Assembly (NCBI RefSeq): GCF_011765625.1
Contig: NZ_CP050313.1
Coordinates: forward strand, 2,910,501-2,974,500
Direction of reading: 5' to 3'
DNA: 64,000 nt
From: Shewanella aestuarii
GTDB taxonomy: Bacteria > Pseudomonadota > Gammaproteobacteria > Enterobacterales > Shewanellaceae
This document shows, piece by piece, positions 1 through 15,494 of the stretch (positions are counted from its first letter, which is position 1; every line of letters begins with the position of its first letter). The notes under the pieces are model-generated. The model ran no database searches and was not told the origin of the DNA. It saw only the letters and a program-made list of their open reading frames with translations. A program made the position numbers and the translations under genes.

Positions 1-200
1 GCACCTTTAAACTTATGCGCTTCTGAACACAAGGTATCTTTATCATTCGCATCACTAGCTTGAACTAAACCACCTACATATTCAGGCATTAACTGTTCAA
101 AAAGTACGACACTTTTTAGTAAAGTACCGGCTCCAATTGCGCTGATATATTGCTCAAGAGTATTAAGATCCAAAATAGCATCTAGTTGCGTTGCGGACAT
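1..200 (-). CDS. hptA: Hpt domain phosphotransfer protein (HptA-like), C-terminus off window
   Basis: Reading the minus strand from an ATG at 200 gives 66 complete codons running off the left edge. The sequence ends in AHKFKGA, the histidine phosphotransfer motif (HxxKG), so His62 is the predicted phospho-acceptor in a small four-helix Hpt domain. In Shewanella an HptA protein shuttles phosphate in the split ArcS/ArcA aerobic-anaerobic relay and lies next to this radical SAM gene and gltBD; the name is inferred from motif plus synteny. The start has an AGGT upstream. Partial because of the window edge, not broken. Confidence 0.72.
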   Translation of the reverse strand, partial: MSATQLDAILDLNTLEQYISAIGAGTLLKSVVLFEQLMPEYVGGLVQASDANDKDTLCSEAHKFKG

Positions 201-418
201 GTGAGGTACCTCGATAAATGTTCTAAGTCTATAAAATATTGATTCATAATACCCAGTCTACTTCTCTATGCAAGCTTTGTGCGGCGCTGAGGTCTATAAT
301 CTAAAAACTGAAACACTACCTTAACAAGCTGATAAACTTAGCACCTCAACGCTGAAAAAAACATCGTAACAAATCACGATGAACTCATTATAAAGTATTA
401 GGATGTGGAATTTTAAGA

Positions 419-1351
419 TTAGGGTATCTCGCTCCCCTGTCCGCCATGCAAAGCAAGCTGCTGTGTAATGGCGACAATTCCTTCCCAACGATACCCGCAC
501 CAATCAGGTGCAAGCAATAATGGTTTTTTAGCGTATGCTGTAACACGATGAAAAATGACATTTTTTGGTGTTAGCCTAATTAACTTAGCCGCAGCTTCTG
601 CATATTCGGTTAAATCTAATAGTTTCATACCTTGATAACGCCACTGCTTAGCCATAGTGCTACCTTCAACAATATGCAAAGGATGCAACTTGATGCCATC
701 CACGCCTGTTGCAAGCACACTTTGTAAACTGCTTATATAGTCATCTAAGGTTTCTCGTGGAAGTCCCAAAATTAGATGGCAACATACTTTCAAACCGCGT
801 GCTCGCGCACGTTTAACCGTATCTGCATAAGCGGCAAAATTATGGCCACGATTAATCAATTTAAGGGTTGTGTCGTTAGCGGTTTGTAAGCCTAATTCTA
901 ACCAGACATCAATACCCGTTTGTTGATAGCTTACCAATAAATCCAATACCTCGTCTGGTACACAATCAGGCCGAGTACCAATATGCAATGCAACAATTTG
1001 CGTATCTGCAATGGCTTGATCATATTTATCTTTAAGTTGCTGATACTCTTCATAAGTAGAAGTGTAGGCTTGAAAATAAGCAATGTATTGCTCATCACTA
1101 TGTGTTCGACTGATCCTATCATTGGCCTTTATATTGATTTTGGCAGTATCTAATTGCGTCGCGATCGTATGAAACTCACCTTGTTGTGAATTAAACGATG
1201 CCACATTACAAAAAGTACAACCTCCTTTACCTAAGGTTCCATCTCGATTAGGGCAAGTGAACTTGGCATCTATTGTAAGTTTTTTAAGTCTTTTACCATA
1301 ACGCAGTTTACAATCTGCGCCATAAGTATTGACGAAATCATCCAAGCCCAT
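419..1351 (-). CDS. TIGR01212 family radical SAM protein (YhcC-like)
   Basis: A 310-residue protein with the radical SAM cluster cysteines near the N-terminus (TCPNRDG at Cys33, then GGCTFC at Cys45 and Cys48), spacing typical of the YhcC/TIGR01212 family, and a C-terminal region with GIKLHPLHIVEGS. The family binds a 4Fe-4S cluster and SAM; the substrate is not known from sequence. ATG at 1351 has an AGAGGT Shine-Dalgarno 6 nt upstream. It lies beside gltB, divergently transcribed, as in other gammaproteobacteria where yhcC sits next to gltBD. Confidence 0.9.
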   Translation of the reverse strand: MGLDDFVNTYGADCKLRYGKRLKKLTIDAKFTCPNRDGTLGKGGCTFCNVASFNSQQGEFHTIATQLDTAKINIKANDRISRTHSDEQYIAYFQAYTSTYEEYQQLKDKYDQAIADTQIVALHIGTRPDCVPDEVLDLLVSYQQTGIDVWLELGLQTANDTTLKLINRGHNFAAYADTVKRARARGLKVCCHLILGLPRETLDDYISSLQSVLATGVDGIKLHPLHIVEGSTMAKQWRYQGMKLLDLTEYAEAAAKLIRLTPKNVIFHRVTAYAKKPLLLAPDWCGYRWEGIVAITQQLALHGGQGSEIP

Positions 1352-1872
1352 TTAATACCTCTTTATCATAAAAAAGGCGGCTAATTTAGGTTAAATTGAA
1401 ATAACAAACCTAGATTTAAATCAAATAAACACTATCTAGTTCTTTGTATATTTTAGTTTTAGATAATCCAAGCTGAATTTTCAAACCATTTCGGCTAAAT
1501 TTTAAATTACCAAAAGTGAATATTTAGTCAAAAAACACACAATTCTATTAATTGACTGTGTTTGATATAAAATTCACTATTTTTATTTCAAAATCAATTC
1601 ACTTTCGTTGTTACCAAAAAGTTACAAAACCAGCTAATAAACACTAAAATTCTTTTTATTCATAACGTTATACGAAAAAACCAACAGTTTACGTTAACGT
1701 AAACATGGTAGAATGTTACGTCTAGTTAGTAATAATATTTCAAAATGATGCAATAATTGCGTTTGACCTTTAGCTTAAGTCAGTTTAATTTGAGAGGTTC
1801 GGGTGCATATCTATGGAATTTTTTCACATTTACCCCGAGTCGTATCTAGTAGAGGTTTTAGGGGGTTTTTGT
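1352..1872. other. gltB upstream region (521 bp, no gene)
   Basis: Very AT-rich divergent intergenic region between the radical SAM gene and gltB. No convincing ORF or RNA gene is seen. It contains a perfect 18-bp palindrome at 1687-1704 followed by a possible -10 (TAGAAT, 1709-1714), which would give a leader of about 150 nt for gltB. The alternative in-frame ATG at 1813 lies inside this stretch. Confidence 0.6.
1687..1704. promoter_or_regulatory. Perfect 18-bp palindrome, candidate operator of gltBD
   Basis: GTTTACGTTAACGTAAAC is its own reverse complement. It sits directly upstream of TAGAAT (1709-1714), overlapping where a -35 and spacer would be. From memory, MerR-type LiuR regulators of branched-chain amino acid catabolism in Shewanella recognise TTTACGT-type palindromes and their predicted regulons include gltBD; the assignment to LiuR is inference. 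Confidence 0.5.
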
Positions 1873-7733
<5,861 letters not shown>

Positions 7734-7780
7734 TCATATGTTGGGTTATTCATCTCTTGATTAACCTAAGGTAGTTTATC

Positions 7781-7809
7781 AAAAGCACATCTTTGGATGT
7801 GCTTTTTTG
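7781..7809 (+). terminator. Rho-independent terminator of gltBD
   Basis: Stem AAAGCACATC / GATGTGCTTT with a 4-nt loop, followed by a run of T. Confidence 0.88.
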
Positions 7810-7938
7810 TTTTATGTCGAGACCTAAAATATCACCAACTCAACCGCAGAATTTAACCTAAGCTTTCACCAAATAGCCTAGTGCATGGTATATTAGCGCC
7901 CAGCAAATTTTGTCTTTAACGTATTCAAAGGTCTCTAC

Positions 7939-8631
7939 ATGAAAATTGGTATTATCGGCGCAATGGAACCTGAAGTGGTTCATTTAATTCAAGCAATCAC
8001 ATCACCTGAACACACCACCATTGCAGGCATTGAATTTGTGAGTGGCAAAATTGCTGACAAAGAAGTCGTGGTAACACGTTCAGGTATCGGAAAAGTGGCC
8101 GCAAGTATTGCGACAACCTTATTAATTGAGAAGTTTGCTGTAAGTCATGTGGTTAATACCGGTTCTGCTGGTGGTTTTGTTGATGACTTAGCTATTGGCG
8201 ATATCGTTATTTCATCAGAAGTACGTCACCACGATGTAGATGTGACAGCCTTTGGTTACGAGATTGGTCAAATGGCGCAGCAGCCCGCCGCTTTTCTGCC
8301 TGATGCAGTCTTAGTTAATGCAGCAAAACAAGCCATTGCCTCATTAGGAGAAGTGAAAGCCATAGAAGGCCTAATTTGTACCGGTGATAGCTTTATTTGT
8401 GACCCTGAACGCACCAAAATCATGCTGACAAACTTCCCCACTATGGCCGCGTGTGAAATGGAAGGCGCTGCAATTGCTCAGGTATGTCACCAATTCAATA
8501 CTCCTTTTGTCGTTATTCGTTCGTTATCTGATAACGCCAATAATGACTCGCCAGTCGACTTTGATACTTACATCATTAAAGCTGGCCACCATTCTGCCAT
8601 GATGGTGATTGCACTTTTGCAACAACTATAA
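7939..8631 (+). CDS. mtnN: 5'-methylthioadenosine/S-adenosylhomocysteine nucleosidase
   Basis: Hydrolyses MTA and SAH to free adenine, recycling by-products of polyamine synthesis and methylation. 230 aa beginning [13 protein letters not shown] with the catalytic-loop Glu12, the purine/ribose site [11 protein letters not shown] (residues 172-182) and catalytic Asp198 in SLSDNAN. Length and motifs match E. coli MtnN (Pfs). AAGG lies upstream of the ATG. The downstream cobD-like gene starts 66 bp later. Confidence 0.95.
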   Translation: MKIGIIGAMEPEVVHLIQAITSPEHTTIAGIEFVSGKIADKEVVVTRSGIGKVAASIATTLLIEKFAVSHVVNTGSAGGFVDDLAIGDIVISSEVRHHDVDVTAFGYEIGQMAQQPAAFLPDAVLVNAAKQAIASLGEVKAIEGLICTGDSFICDPERTKIMLTNFPTMAACEMEGAAIAQVCHQFNTPFVVIRSLSDNANNDSPVDFDTYIIKAGHHSAMMVIALLQQL

Positions 8632-8697
8632 AATTGGCGCTAGGTATATAGATTTAGCTCTGAACAATGTACGTGATAACATTTATGGCAAATAGAT

Positions 8698-9711
8698 ATG
8701 CAGATAGATATTAACCAACTTGCTGTACAAAGTGACACCATTCAGAGCTGTTTAATCTTAATCGCTGCAATAGGGGCTGCCCAATTATTGCCTTTAGCAA
8801 GAAGCTGGCAACCCCTTGAATGGTTCTGTTTACTAGCCAAAACGTTGGCACATAAAGTTAATCATCCTGAACGCGCGGTATCCCAGCAAATGATTGCCGG
8901 CATTTTAGCTACAATCATATTAGTCGTCCCGATCACTGTCATTGGTGCACTTTTACTTAAACTTGCTGCCTTTCCATGGTTTTTTGAATTTTTAGTTTTA
9001 TATGTTTGTTTAAGCGCTTATCAATTTACTCAACCTGCCAAGGCCATTGCCGAGTCATTAAGCCAAGGCAATAACCAGCAAGCTAAAAACATTCTATCTC
9101 CTTGGGTGAGCCAGTCTTCACAAGGGTTATCCTCTGTAGGGTTATGCAAAACAACTATAGAAAAAACCTTAACAACCCCACTATATGGCCCCATTTCCAG
9201 CATCGTATTTTTTGCAATAGGGGGTGCGTCAACGGTTATAGCGATTCATTTGCTGAGACAATTAGAGCTGAGTTGGCCTCCCTATCACCCCCGCTTTAAA
9301 CACTTTTCGAGTTTTGTCAGCCAATTTAATCGAATGATCTTTTTTGTGCCTAAAGTGATCTGGCATGTTTCATTAGCGATGCAATTCGGGCGCTTTCACT
9401 TTGGCTCACTTGTCGCCGAGGATAAACTCGCCAAAGGGCTGAACAATGATTTTAATACCGTTCACTTAGGCGCCCATTTATTAAAAGTAGAATTAGGCGG
9501 TCCTCAGCAATTTATTGATAACAACTGCTTATTAACAGGCGCGCCTAATCCATCACCAAGTAGAGTTGAGCTTGCCAAGATAAAAGCGGGCGCATTTCCA
9601 CAATATCAGCATATTTCCACTGCAGTTAGAGTTGCTCAAAATGGTAAATTTTTCTTTTTAACGCTTTCTTTAATCACGCCTATTATATGGGTACTGCTAA
9701 GAAATATGTAA
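8698..9711 (+). CDS. CobD/CbiB family membrane protein (divergent)
   Basis: A 337-residue integral membrane protein with several hydrophobic segments. It resembles CobD/CbiB (adenosylcobinamide-phosphate synthase) in overall pattern: HPERAVSQQMIAG near residue 58, a central helix pair LTTPLYGPISSIVFFAIGG, and LGGPQQFIDN before the last membrane segment. Canonical CbiB motifs are weak and there are no other cobalamin genes nearby, so the enzymatic role is uncertain. It is followed by a DUF2721 gene. Ribosome site weak. Confidence 0.68.
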   Translation: MQIDINQLAVQSDTIQSCLILIAAIGAAQLLPLARSWQPLEWFCLLAKTLAHKVNHPERAVSQQMIAGILATIILVVPITVIGALLLKLAAFPWFFEFLVLYVCLSAYQFTQPAKAIAESLSQGNNQQAKNILSPWVSQSSQGLSSVGLCKTTIEKTLTTPLYGPISSIVFFAIGGASTVIAIHLLRQLELSWPPYHPRFKHFSSFVSQFNRMIFFVPKVIWHVSLAMQFGRFHFGSLVAEDKLAKGLNNDFNTVHLGAHLLKVELGGPQQFIDNNCLLTGAPNPSPSRVELAKIKAGAFPQYQHISTAVRVAQNGKFFFLTLSLITPIIWVLLRNM

Positions 9712-9782
9712 TTTTAGAACTAAAAGCGGTATTATTTGCGGCTGCTTTGACTAGACTTTATTTTCTTAACAGGAAAAACCAA

Positions 9783-10172
9783 TTGTTCAATAATTTACAT
9801 GTATCACTCACAACACCAGCGTTATTGTTTCCAGCAATTTCGTTATTGTTACTGGCTTACACCAATCGATTTTTTGCATTAGCAGCATTGATCCGCCAAT
9901 TGAGTGATAAAAATCAGCCCGTCAATAGCAACCAAATTAAAAACCTTAAGCAACGAATTAATATTATTCGCCGCATGCAAGAAGGCGGCGTTAGCAGTTT
10001 TGCTTTTTGCGTATTAAGTATGATTTTTATTTATACCGGCTTTAACCAAACTGGCTCAATTGTTTTTGGGATCAGTTTATTATTACTGCTTTACTCTTTG
10101 ATTTTATCAGTGATTGAGATCCGTATTTCTGTGGACGCACTTAATATTCACCTTAAAGAGTTAAGTAAATGA
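9783..10172 (+). CDS. DUF2721 domain membrane protein
   Basis: Small membrane protein of unknown function; the stretch [22 protein letters not shown] is characteristic of DUF2721, with two or three membrane segments and a charged middle region ([15 protein letters not shown]). A reading frame is open from an ATG at 9687 that overlaps the previous gene by 25 bp, but a TTG at 9783 with AGGA 8 nt upstream gives 129 aa starting just before the conserved domain, and I prefer it. Its stop overlaps the ATG of the next gene (ATGA), indicating translational coupling. Confidence 0.78.
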   Translation: MFNNLHVSLTTPALLFPAISLLLLAYTNRFFALAALIRQLSDKNQPVNSNQIKNLKQRINIIRRMQEGGVSSFAFCVLSMIFIYTGFNQTGSIVFGISLLLLLYSLILSVIEIRISVDALNIHLKELSK

Positions 10173-10795
10173 TTCAGTGGATCTACTTTTTTGATTTGTG
10201 TGGCACCGCCGTTTTTGCCCTATCTGGCGCACTTGCGGCTGGCAAACATAGAATGGATCCATTTGGCGTCATCGTTTTAGCTTCAGTTACCGCGATTGGC
10301 GGCGGCAGTATCCGTGACACCTTAATGGGGGCTACGCCAGTATTTTGGATAAGCGATCCTAATTACATCATCGTGATACTAGCGACCGTGATTGCCTGTT
10401 TAATCTTAGTACGTAAGCCGCACAAACTCCCCTCTTTTACCTTGCCGGTAGCAGATGCATTTGGGTTAGCTTTATTTACCGTGATCGGTGCTCAAAAGGC
10501 CTTAGTACTAGGACATTCGGGTATGATAGCGGTAGTGATGGGACTCATCACTGGTGTGGGTGGTGGCATTATTCGTGATATTTTATGTCGCCAAGTACCT
10601 ATGGTGTTACGCACAGAAATTTATGCAACAGCCTCAATAATTGGAGGTATCTGTTATACCTTGAGCTTGCTATCAGGAATGGATAGTATGACATCGATGT
10701 TTTTAGCCATGACCAGCACGCTGGTTATTCGCTTAAGTGCTATTCGCTGGCACCTTTCACTTCCTGCATTTGACTTAAAAACAAAGAGACATTGA
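10169..10795 (+). CDS. TRIC cation channel family protein (UPF0126, YadS/YicG-like)
   Basis: 208-residue, seven-helix membrane protein made of two similar halves, each with the glycine motif GGGxIRD ([11 protein letters not shown] near residue 44 and [10 protein letters not shown] near residue 130), typical of the UPF0126 family now known as prokaryotic TRIC channels, thought to conduct monovalent cations. Starts by a 4-bp ATGA overlap with the DUF2721 gene. Physiological role here unknown. Confidence 0.9.
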   Translation: MIQWIYFFDLCGTAVFALSGALAAGKHRMDPFGVIVLASVTAIGGGSIRDTLMGATPVFWISDPNYIIVILATVIACLILVRKPHKLPSFTLPVADAFGLALFTVIGAQKALVLGHSGMIAVVMGLITGVGGGIIRDILCRQVPMVLRTEIYATASIIGGICYTLSLLSGMDSMTSMFLAMTSTLVIRLSAIRWHLSLPAFDLKTKRH

Positions 10796-10796
10796 T

Positions 10797-11273
10797 TTGC
10801 GCTTAATTTGCTTGCTATTTTGCTTAATGATTAGCCTTCCAGTGAAGGCTAATCTTGGCGACATGCCTGCTGAGCAACAATTGGCCATGCGTTATATCAA
10901 AGCCTATACCGATCATGACTATAGTGCCTTAATGCGCTTTTATTCTCGTGACAGTGTATTTTTTGATAAAACGGCAGGAGTGCAATACAAAAGTAATCGC
11001 CATATTATTGAGTTTTTAAAACGCGCTCACGAAGGCGTTTTAGAATATAGACTTAATATCGAGCACATGTTTAATAATGGTTCGCTCGTTGTGATTATCG
11101 GCAGTTATCGCTTGCGTGGGCCGGGCGATCAATATGGTAAACCCGGTAAGATCATTGATATTGCCGTGCCAGGGGTGACGACCCTTAAATTTGATATGAA
11201 TACTCAGCGGATTATTGAGCACATGGATTTAATGGATTACCAAACGATGTCAGATCAACTTGAATCTCAGTAG
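10797..11273 (+). CDS. Secreted NTF2/SnoaL-like protein
   Basis: 158 aa beginning at a TTG one base after the previous stop. The N-terminus MRLICLLFCLMISLPVKA is a signal peptide, followed by a compact cystatin/NTF2-type fold pattern (AMRYIKAYTDHDYSALMRFYSRDSVF ... YRLNIEHMF) as in DUF4440/SnoaL-like proteins. No catalytic residues can be assigned. Co-transcription with the TRIC gene is likely from the spacing. Function unknown. Confidence 0.72.
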   Translation: MRLICLLFCLMISLPVKANLGDMPAEQQLAMRYIKAYTDHDYSALMRFYSRDSVFFDKTAGVQYKSNRHIIEFLKRAHEGVLEYRLNIEHMFNNGSLVVIIGSYRLRGPGDQYGKPGKIIDIAVPGVTTLKFDMNTQRIIEHMDLMDYQTMSDQLESQ

Positions 11274-11335
11274 TCTGCTATCAATTGAAATCAATCATAA
11301 CAAGCAACCCCATCAGACTTGCCAATTACAGGTAA

Positions 11336-11364
11336 CAAAAAAAGGCTCCAAAGAGCCTTTTTAG
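11336..11364. terminator. Bidirectional terminator between the NTF2-like gene and tyrS
   Basis: AAAAAGGCTC caaa GAGCCTTTTT: a symmetric hairpin flanked by A and T runs between convergent genes. Confidence 0.88.
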
Positions 11365-11382
11365 CATGCCCATGATAGCGTA

Positions 11383-12579
11383 TTAACTTAATACCACTTT
11401 AGCAAATTTACGCTTACCAACTTGGACTACCGCTTCAAAACCAGCATTAAACACCTGACGAGTATCTTCAGCTTTTTCACCATCAATTTTTACTGCGCCT
11501 TGCTTAATCATTCGCATACCATCAGAAGTCGAGCCAACTAAGCCAGCCTCTTTTAGTAAGTTAGCAATCGCTAAACCTTCACCGGCTTCAAGCGTAATCG
11601 TTTCAATATCATCCGGTATGGCACCTTTTTGAAAACGATTAATAAACTCTTGATGCGCGGCTTCAGCAGCAGCATCATCGTGGAAACGAGCAATAATTTC
11701 TTTGGCTAAGGTAATCTTAATATCGCGAGGATTAGTACCATTTTGAACCGCCTCTTTAAAGCCCGCAATTTCTTCTAACGGACGGAAAGACAATAATTCA
11801 AAGTAACGCCACATCAAGTCATCTGAAATCGACATAATTTTGCCAAACATTTCATTAGCAGGCTCGCTCACACCAATATAGTTATGTGCGGATTTAGACA
11901 TTTTTTTCACGCCGTCTAAACCTTCAAGCAATGGCATCATAATAACCGTTTGTGGTTTTTGGCCTTCAGCTTTTTGTAATTCACGCCCCATAAGCAAGTT
12001 GAATTTTTGGTCTGTTCCACCTAACTCAACATCAGCTTCTAGCGCAACAGAATCATACCCCTGCAATAATGGATACATAAACTCATGAATAGCGATTGAT
12101 TGACCTGATGCATAACGCTTTTTAAAGTCGTCACGTTCCATCATGCGCGCCACAGTTTGTTGTGAGGCTAAACGGATCATGCCTGCAGCGCCTAATGGCT
12201 CTAACCAACTTGAATTAAACTCAATACGAGTCTTTGCAGGATCTAGAATTTTATAGACTTGTTGCTTATAAGTTTCAGCATTAGCCAACACTTGCTCACG
12301 GGTTAATGGTGGGCGAGTACTATTTTTACCACTTGGATCACCTACCATACCGGTAAAGTCGCCAATTAAGAAAATCACTTCATGACCAAGCTCTTGGAAA
12401 GTGCGCATTTTATTTAAAATGACAGTGTGACCTAAATGAATGTCTGGTGCGGTTGGGTCTGCGCCTAATTTGATTTTAAGAGGGCGACCTTCTTTAAGCT
12501 TTTCAAGCAGATCCGCCTCAAGTAAAATTTCATCTGTTCCACGTTTGATTTCTGCCAATACTTGATCTAACTCAGCCAT
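11383..12579 (-). CDS. tyrS: Tyrosyl-tRNA synthetase
   Basis: Class I aminoacyl-tRNA synthetase charging tRNA-Tyr. 398 aa with the HIGH-type motif HLGH ([13 protein letters not shown], residues 40-52), KMSKS ([11 protein letters not shown], about residue 230) and a C-terminal S4 RNA-binding domain. Length and the N-terminal sequence match the shorter TyrRS type found in Pseudomonas rather than the 424-residue E. coli TyrS. Convergent to the preceding gene and divergent from the M23 peptidase. Confidence 0.95.
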   Translation of the reverse strand: MAELDQVLAEIKRGTDEILLEADLLEKLKEGRPLKIKLGADPTAPDIHLGHTVILNKMRTFQELGHEVIFLIGDFTGMVGDPSGKNSTRPPLTREQVLANAETYKQQVYKILDPAKTRIEFNSSWLEPLGAAGMIRLASQQTVARMMERDDFKKRYASGQSIAIHEFMYPLLQGYDSVALEADVELGGTDQKFNLLMGRELQKAEGQKPQTVIMMPLLEGLDGVKKMSKSAHNYIGVSEPANEMFGKIMSISDDLMWRYFELLSFRPLEEIAGFKEAVQNGTNPRDIKITLAKEIIARFHDDAAAEAAHQEFINRFQKGAIPDDIETITLEAGEGLAIANLLKEAGLVGSTSDGMRMIKQGAVKIDGEKAEDTRQVFNAGFEAVVQVGKRKFAKVVLS

Positions 12580-12670
12580 CTCTACTGAAACTCCTAGAGC
12601 TTAAAATTTGAATAAAATAAAGAGGCCTATGTTACTTGTTAGCCACGGCAAATGAAAGAGTGTACACTAA

Positions 12671-12720
12671 TATACCCAAGCAACTTCAAGTTACTGCATT
12701 CGGTTATAAACAACTTGAAG
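12671..12720. repeat. Inverted-repeat element upstream of the M23 peptidase gene
   Basis: TATACCCAAGCAACTTCAAG at 12671-12690 is followed by an inverted copy: CTTCAAGTT (12684-12692) pairs with AACTTGAAG (12712-12720) around a 19-nt loop. It recalls short ACCCAAG-CTTGAAG dispersed repeats seen between genes in several marine gammaproteobacteria; family membership is from memory. Confidence 0.4.
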
Positions 12721-12759
12721 ATAAAATAACAATAAACAGAGAGATTGGTACTCGAGTCA

Positions 12760-14202
12760 ATGGCAAAGCTGATTACATTATTTAACTTGCTGCCTAAAGC
12801 ACATCAAATCACATTAGCCTTATTAGCTATCTTTACCTTCGTTATTTTACTCTTACCGTCAGAAGATGCTCAAGCGTCTAAGCAAACAGCAAATAAGTCA
12901 ACCCAATTGGAAACCAATACTCGCTATTCAGTCCCTTTAGCATTTAGAAGCCCTACAGCACCAAATGCAGCATCTAGCAGTCAAGAGTCGCAAGCGATAA
13001 CAACGGATGATATAGCCTTTGCTGAACACTTGAGTTCAATGTCATCGTCATCAAAGACAGATCAAGTCATTAATCAAATCGAGGCAGAAGTAGCCCAACA
13101 GAAAAGTCACCAACAAACTGAACAGCCGGTTGAATATTATGAAGTAACAAAAGGCGATACCTTAGGTGGATTATTTAAACGTGCAGGGCTAACAGCCAAA
13201 GATGTTTACGATATCACCCAACTCCCTATTGCAAAAAAGAACCTGCTAAAAATTATACCCGGTGAAGAAATTGCTATTCGTAAAACCGATGACGGTAACT
13301 TAGCTGAGCTCAGTTACCGTATGGATAAAATATCAACCTTAGTGATCACTAAGCAAAATGATAAGTATCAAGAAACGGTTACGAAGAAAGAGCTAGAAAC
13401 TCGTCAATCATTTATTACGGCTAACATTAAAACAAGCTTTTGGAACGCTGCAATAGATGCAGGTTTATCAGCCAACCATATTATGCAGTTAGCCAATGTA
13501 TTTGGCTGGGATATCGATTTTGCCTTAGATATTCGTAAAAACGATCATTTCTCTTTGCTATTTGAGCAAGAGTTTGCCGATGGCGAATTTGTGCGAACAG
13601 GTAATATTTTAGCCGCTGAATTTGTTAATCAGGGTGAGCGTTACACTGCAGTTCGTTACACAGATGGTGAATATTACTCAGAAAATGGAAGTAGCATGCG
13701 TAAAGCTTTCTTACGCTCACCGGTTGATTTTAATTATGTTAGCTCAAATTTTAACCCGCGCCGTTTACACCCAGTAACAGGACAAGTCAAAGCTCACCGT
13801 GGTGTTGATTATGTCGCTGCTATTGGCACCCCAATTAAAGCCGCTGGGCGAGGTAAAGTGACTGAGGCAGGTTACAATCAATACAACGGTCATTACGTAT
13901 TTATTAAACATAATGATACCTATACCACTAAATATCTGCATTTAAATAAACGCAAAGTAAAACGTGGCGACACGGTCAAACAAGGTCAAATCATTGGCAC
14001 CCTTGGTCGTTCTGGCCGAGTCACAGGGGCGCATTTACATTATGAATTCATCGTCAATGGTGTACATCGTAATCCAAGAACCGTAAATTTACCCAAATCA
14101 GAGCCGATCGCTCGCAGTGAAAAAAATAAATTTGATGCCCTTAGTAAACAATTAATGGCTAAACTTAAATCGAATCAAGAACAACAATTGGCCAGTAATT
14201 AA
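12760..14202 (+). CDS. Peptidoglycan DD-metallopeptidase, M23 family (OapA/LysM plus LytM)
   Basis: Inner-membrane-anchored periplasmic endopeptidase likely to cut peptide crosslinks. Order: short cytoplasmic end, membrane anchor (ITLALLAIFTFVILLL), low-complexity linker, OapA/LysM-like module (YYEVTKGDTLGGLFKRAGL), a second beta-rich domain, then the M23 LytM domain with zinc ligands in HRGVD and the HLH motif GAHLHYEF. Overall layout matches E. coli MepM (YebA). ATG at 12760 (480 aa) is chosen; an in-frame TTG at 12745 is possible. Lies between tyrS and anmK, an order also seen in Pseudomonas, so a role in wall turnover fits. Confidence 0.9.
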   Translation: MAKLITLFNLLPKAHQITLALLAIFTFVILLLPSEDAQASKQTANKSTQLETNTRYSVPLAFRSPTAPNAASSSQESQAITTDDIAFAEHLSSMSSSSKTDQVINQIEAEVAQQKSHQQTEQPVEYYEVTKGDTLGGLFKRAGLTAKDVYDITQLPIAKKNLLKIIPGEEIAIRKTDDGNLAELSYRMDKISTLVITKQNDKYQETVTKKELETRQSFITANIKTSFWNAAIDAGLSANHIMQLANVFGWDIDFALDIRKNDHFSLLFEQEFADGEFVRTGNILAAEFVNQGERYTAVRYTDGEYYSENGSSMRKAFLRSPVDFNYVSSNFNPRRLHPVTGQVKAHRGVDYVAAIGTPIKAAGRGKVTEAGYNQYNGHYVFIKHNDTYTTKYLHLNKRKVKRGDTVKQGQIIGTLGRSGRVTGAHLHYEFIVNGVHRNPRTVNLPKSEPIARSEKNKFDALSKQLMAKLKSNQEQQLASN

Positions 14203-14262
14203 TACCCTTAATCGCAAGTCATATAACCTATTAAAGTCCAATTTACAGAAGGTAAATCAGTC

Positions 14263-15375
14263 ATGTCTCAGCCTGAATATTATATCGGCCTAATGTCAGG
14301 CACCTCTATGGATGGCGTTGATGCCGTTCTAGTCGATTTTAGCAGCGGCTACCCCGTACTCATTAGCTCTCACAGTGAACCCATTCCCCCTCATTTACTT
14401 AAAGGCTTACAGAACTTATGCCAGCCAGCAACGGATGAAATCAACCGTTTAGGGAGAATCGATAGAAGTGTCGGTCAATTGTTTGCAAAAGCCGTTAATC
14501 AACTGTTAACTCATGCTGGTGTAAGCCCTAGTGAAGTGGTAGCGATTGGTTCTCATGGTCAAACGATCAGGCATATGCCAAATCTTGATATGGGATTTAC
14601 CCTGCAAATAGGTGATCCAAATACCATTGCGGTCGAAACAGGCATTAATGTTATCGCTGATTTTCGCCGCAAAGATGTGGCTCTTGGCGGTCAGGGAGCG
14701 CCATTAGTCCCTGCATTTCATCAGCAAATGTTTGCTCAACCCGATACGACAAGAGTCATCCTTAATATTGGCGGCATTGCTAACATCACGTATCTTCCGG
14801 GTGATTCAAGCCAAGTGTTAGGCTTTGACACAGGTCCAGGTAACAACCTAATCGACGCCTGGATAAATCATTGTCAGCAACAACCATTTGATAAAGATGG
14901 CGAGTGGGCAGAATCAGGAAACACCAACCCAGATTTACTAAAACAATTACTTTCGCATTCATACTTTTCATTAAGTTACCCCAAAAGCACCGGCAGAGAA
15001 CTATTTAATCGTGCTTGGCTTGAACAGCAACTAGCTGAATATAGCCACCTTGATGATGAAGATATTCAATCAACATTGCTGGATTTAACTTGCCAAACCA
15101 TTGCCAATGATATCAATAAGCTGAGTGCTACGGGTGAGTTATTTGTTTGTGGTGGCGGCGCATTAAACAAAGCTTTAATTCGTCGATTAGGTAACTTAAT
15201 TCCGGGCTATAAGCTTGCCACCACGACCGAATTAGGCATGGTTCCCAAATGGGTAGAAGGTATTGCATTTGCATGGCTAGCCATGCGTTTTGAACGCCAA
15301 TTGCCATCCAATTTACCAGCGGTGACTGGCGCAAGACGAGAAGCGGTATTAGGTGGGAAATATTCCGCTAAATAA
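14263..15375 (+). CDS. anmK: Anhydro-N-acetylmuramic acid kinase
   Basis: Phosphorylates and opens 1,6-anhydroMurNAc from wall turnover to MurNAc-6-phosphate. 370 aa with [18 protein letters not shown] at the start (ATP/sugar site), [31 protein letters not shown] containing the catalytic Asp, and [12 protein letters not shown]. Length is normal. It follows the M23 hydrolase by 60 bp, so release and recycling of muropeptides are encoded together. Confidence 0.95.
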   Translation: MSQPEYYIGLMSGTSMDGVDAVLVDFSSGYPVLISSHSEPIPPHLLKGLQNLCQPATDEINRLGRIDRSVGQLFAKAVNQLLTHAGVSPSEVVAIGSHGQTIRHMPNLDMGFTLQIGDPNTIAVETGINVIADFRRKDVALGGQGAPLVPAFHQQMFAQPDTTRVILNIGGIANITYLPGDSSQVLGFDTGPGNNLIDAWINHCQQQPFDKDGEWAESGNTNPDLLKQLLSHSYFSLSYPKSTGRELFNRAWLEQQLAEYSHLDDEDIQSTLLDLTCQTIANDINKLSATGELFVCGGGALNKALIRRLGNLIPGYKLATTTELGMVPKWVEGIAFAWLAMRFERQLPSNLPAVTGARREAVLGGKYSAK

Positions 15376-15494
15376 TCTTGATAAATATTCATTACCGGCA
15401 ACTGGCAACATATTGATCTATTGACTTAACTTGATGTGTAAGCAGCGTCATCACTACGCACGCGGATTTCACATGTAAACAAGGAAGAAAACAG

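Noticed and set aside
1813..1872. Upstream ATG giving gltB 20 extra residues
   Set aside because: The extra residues lack a plausible family match and the downstream ATG at 1873 has a G-rich ribosome site just before the conserved N-terminus; kept only as an alternative.
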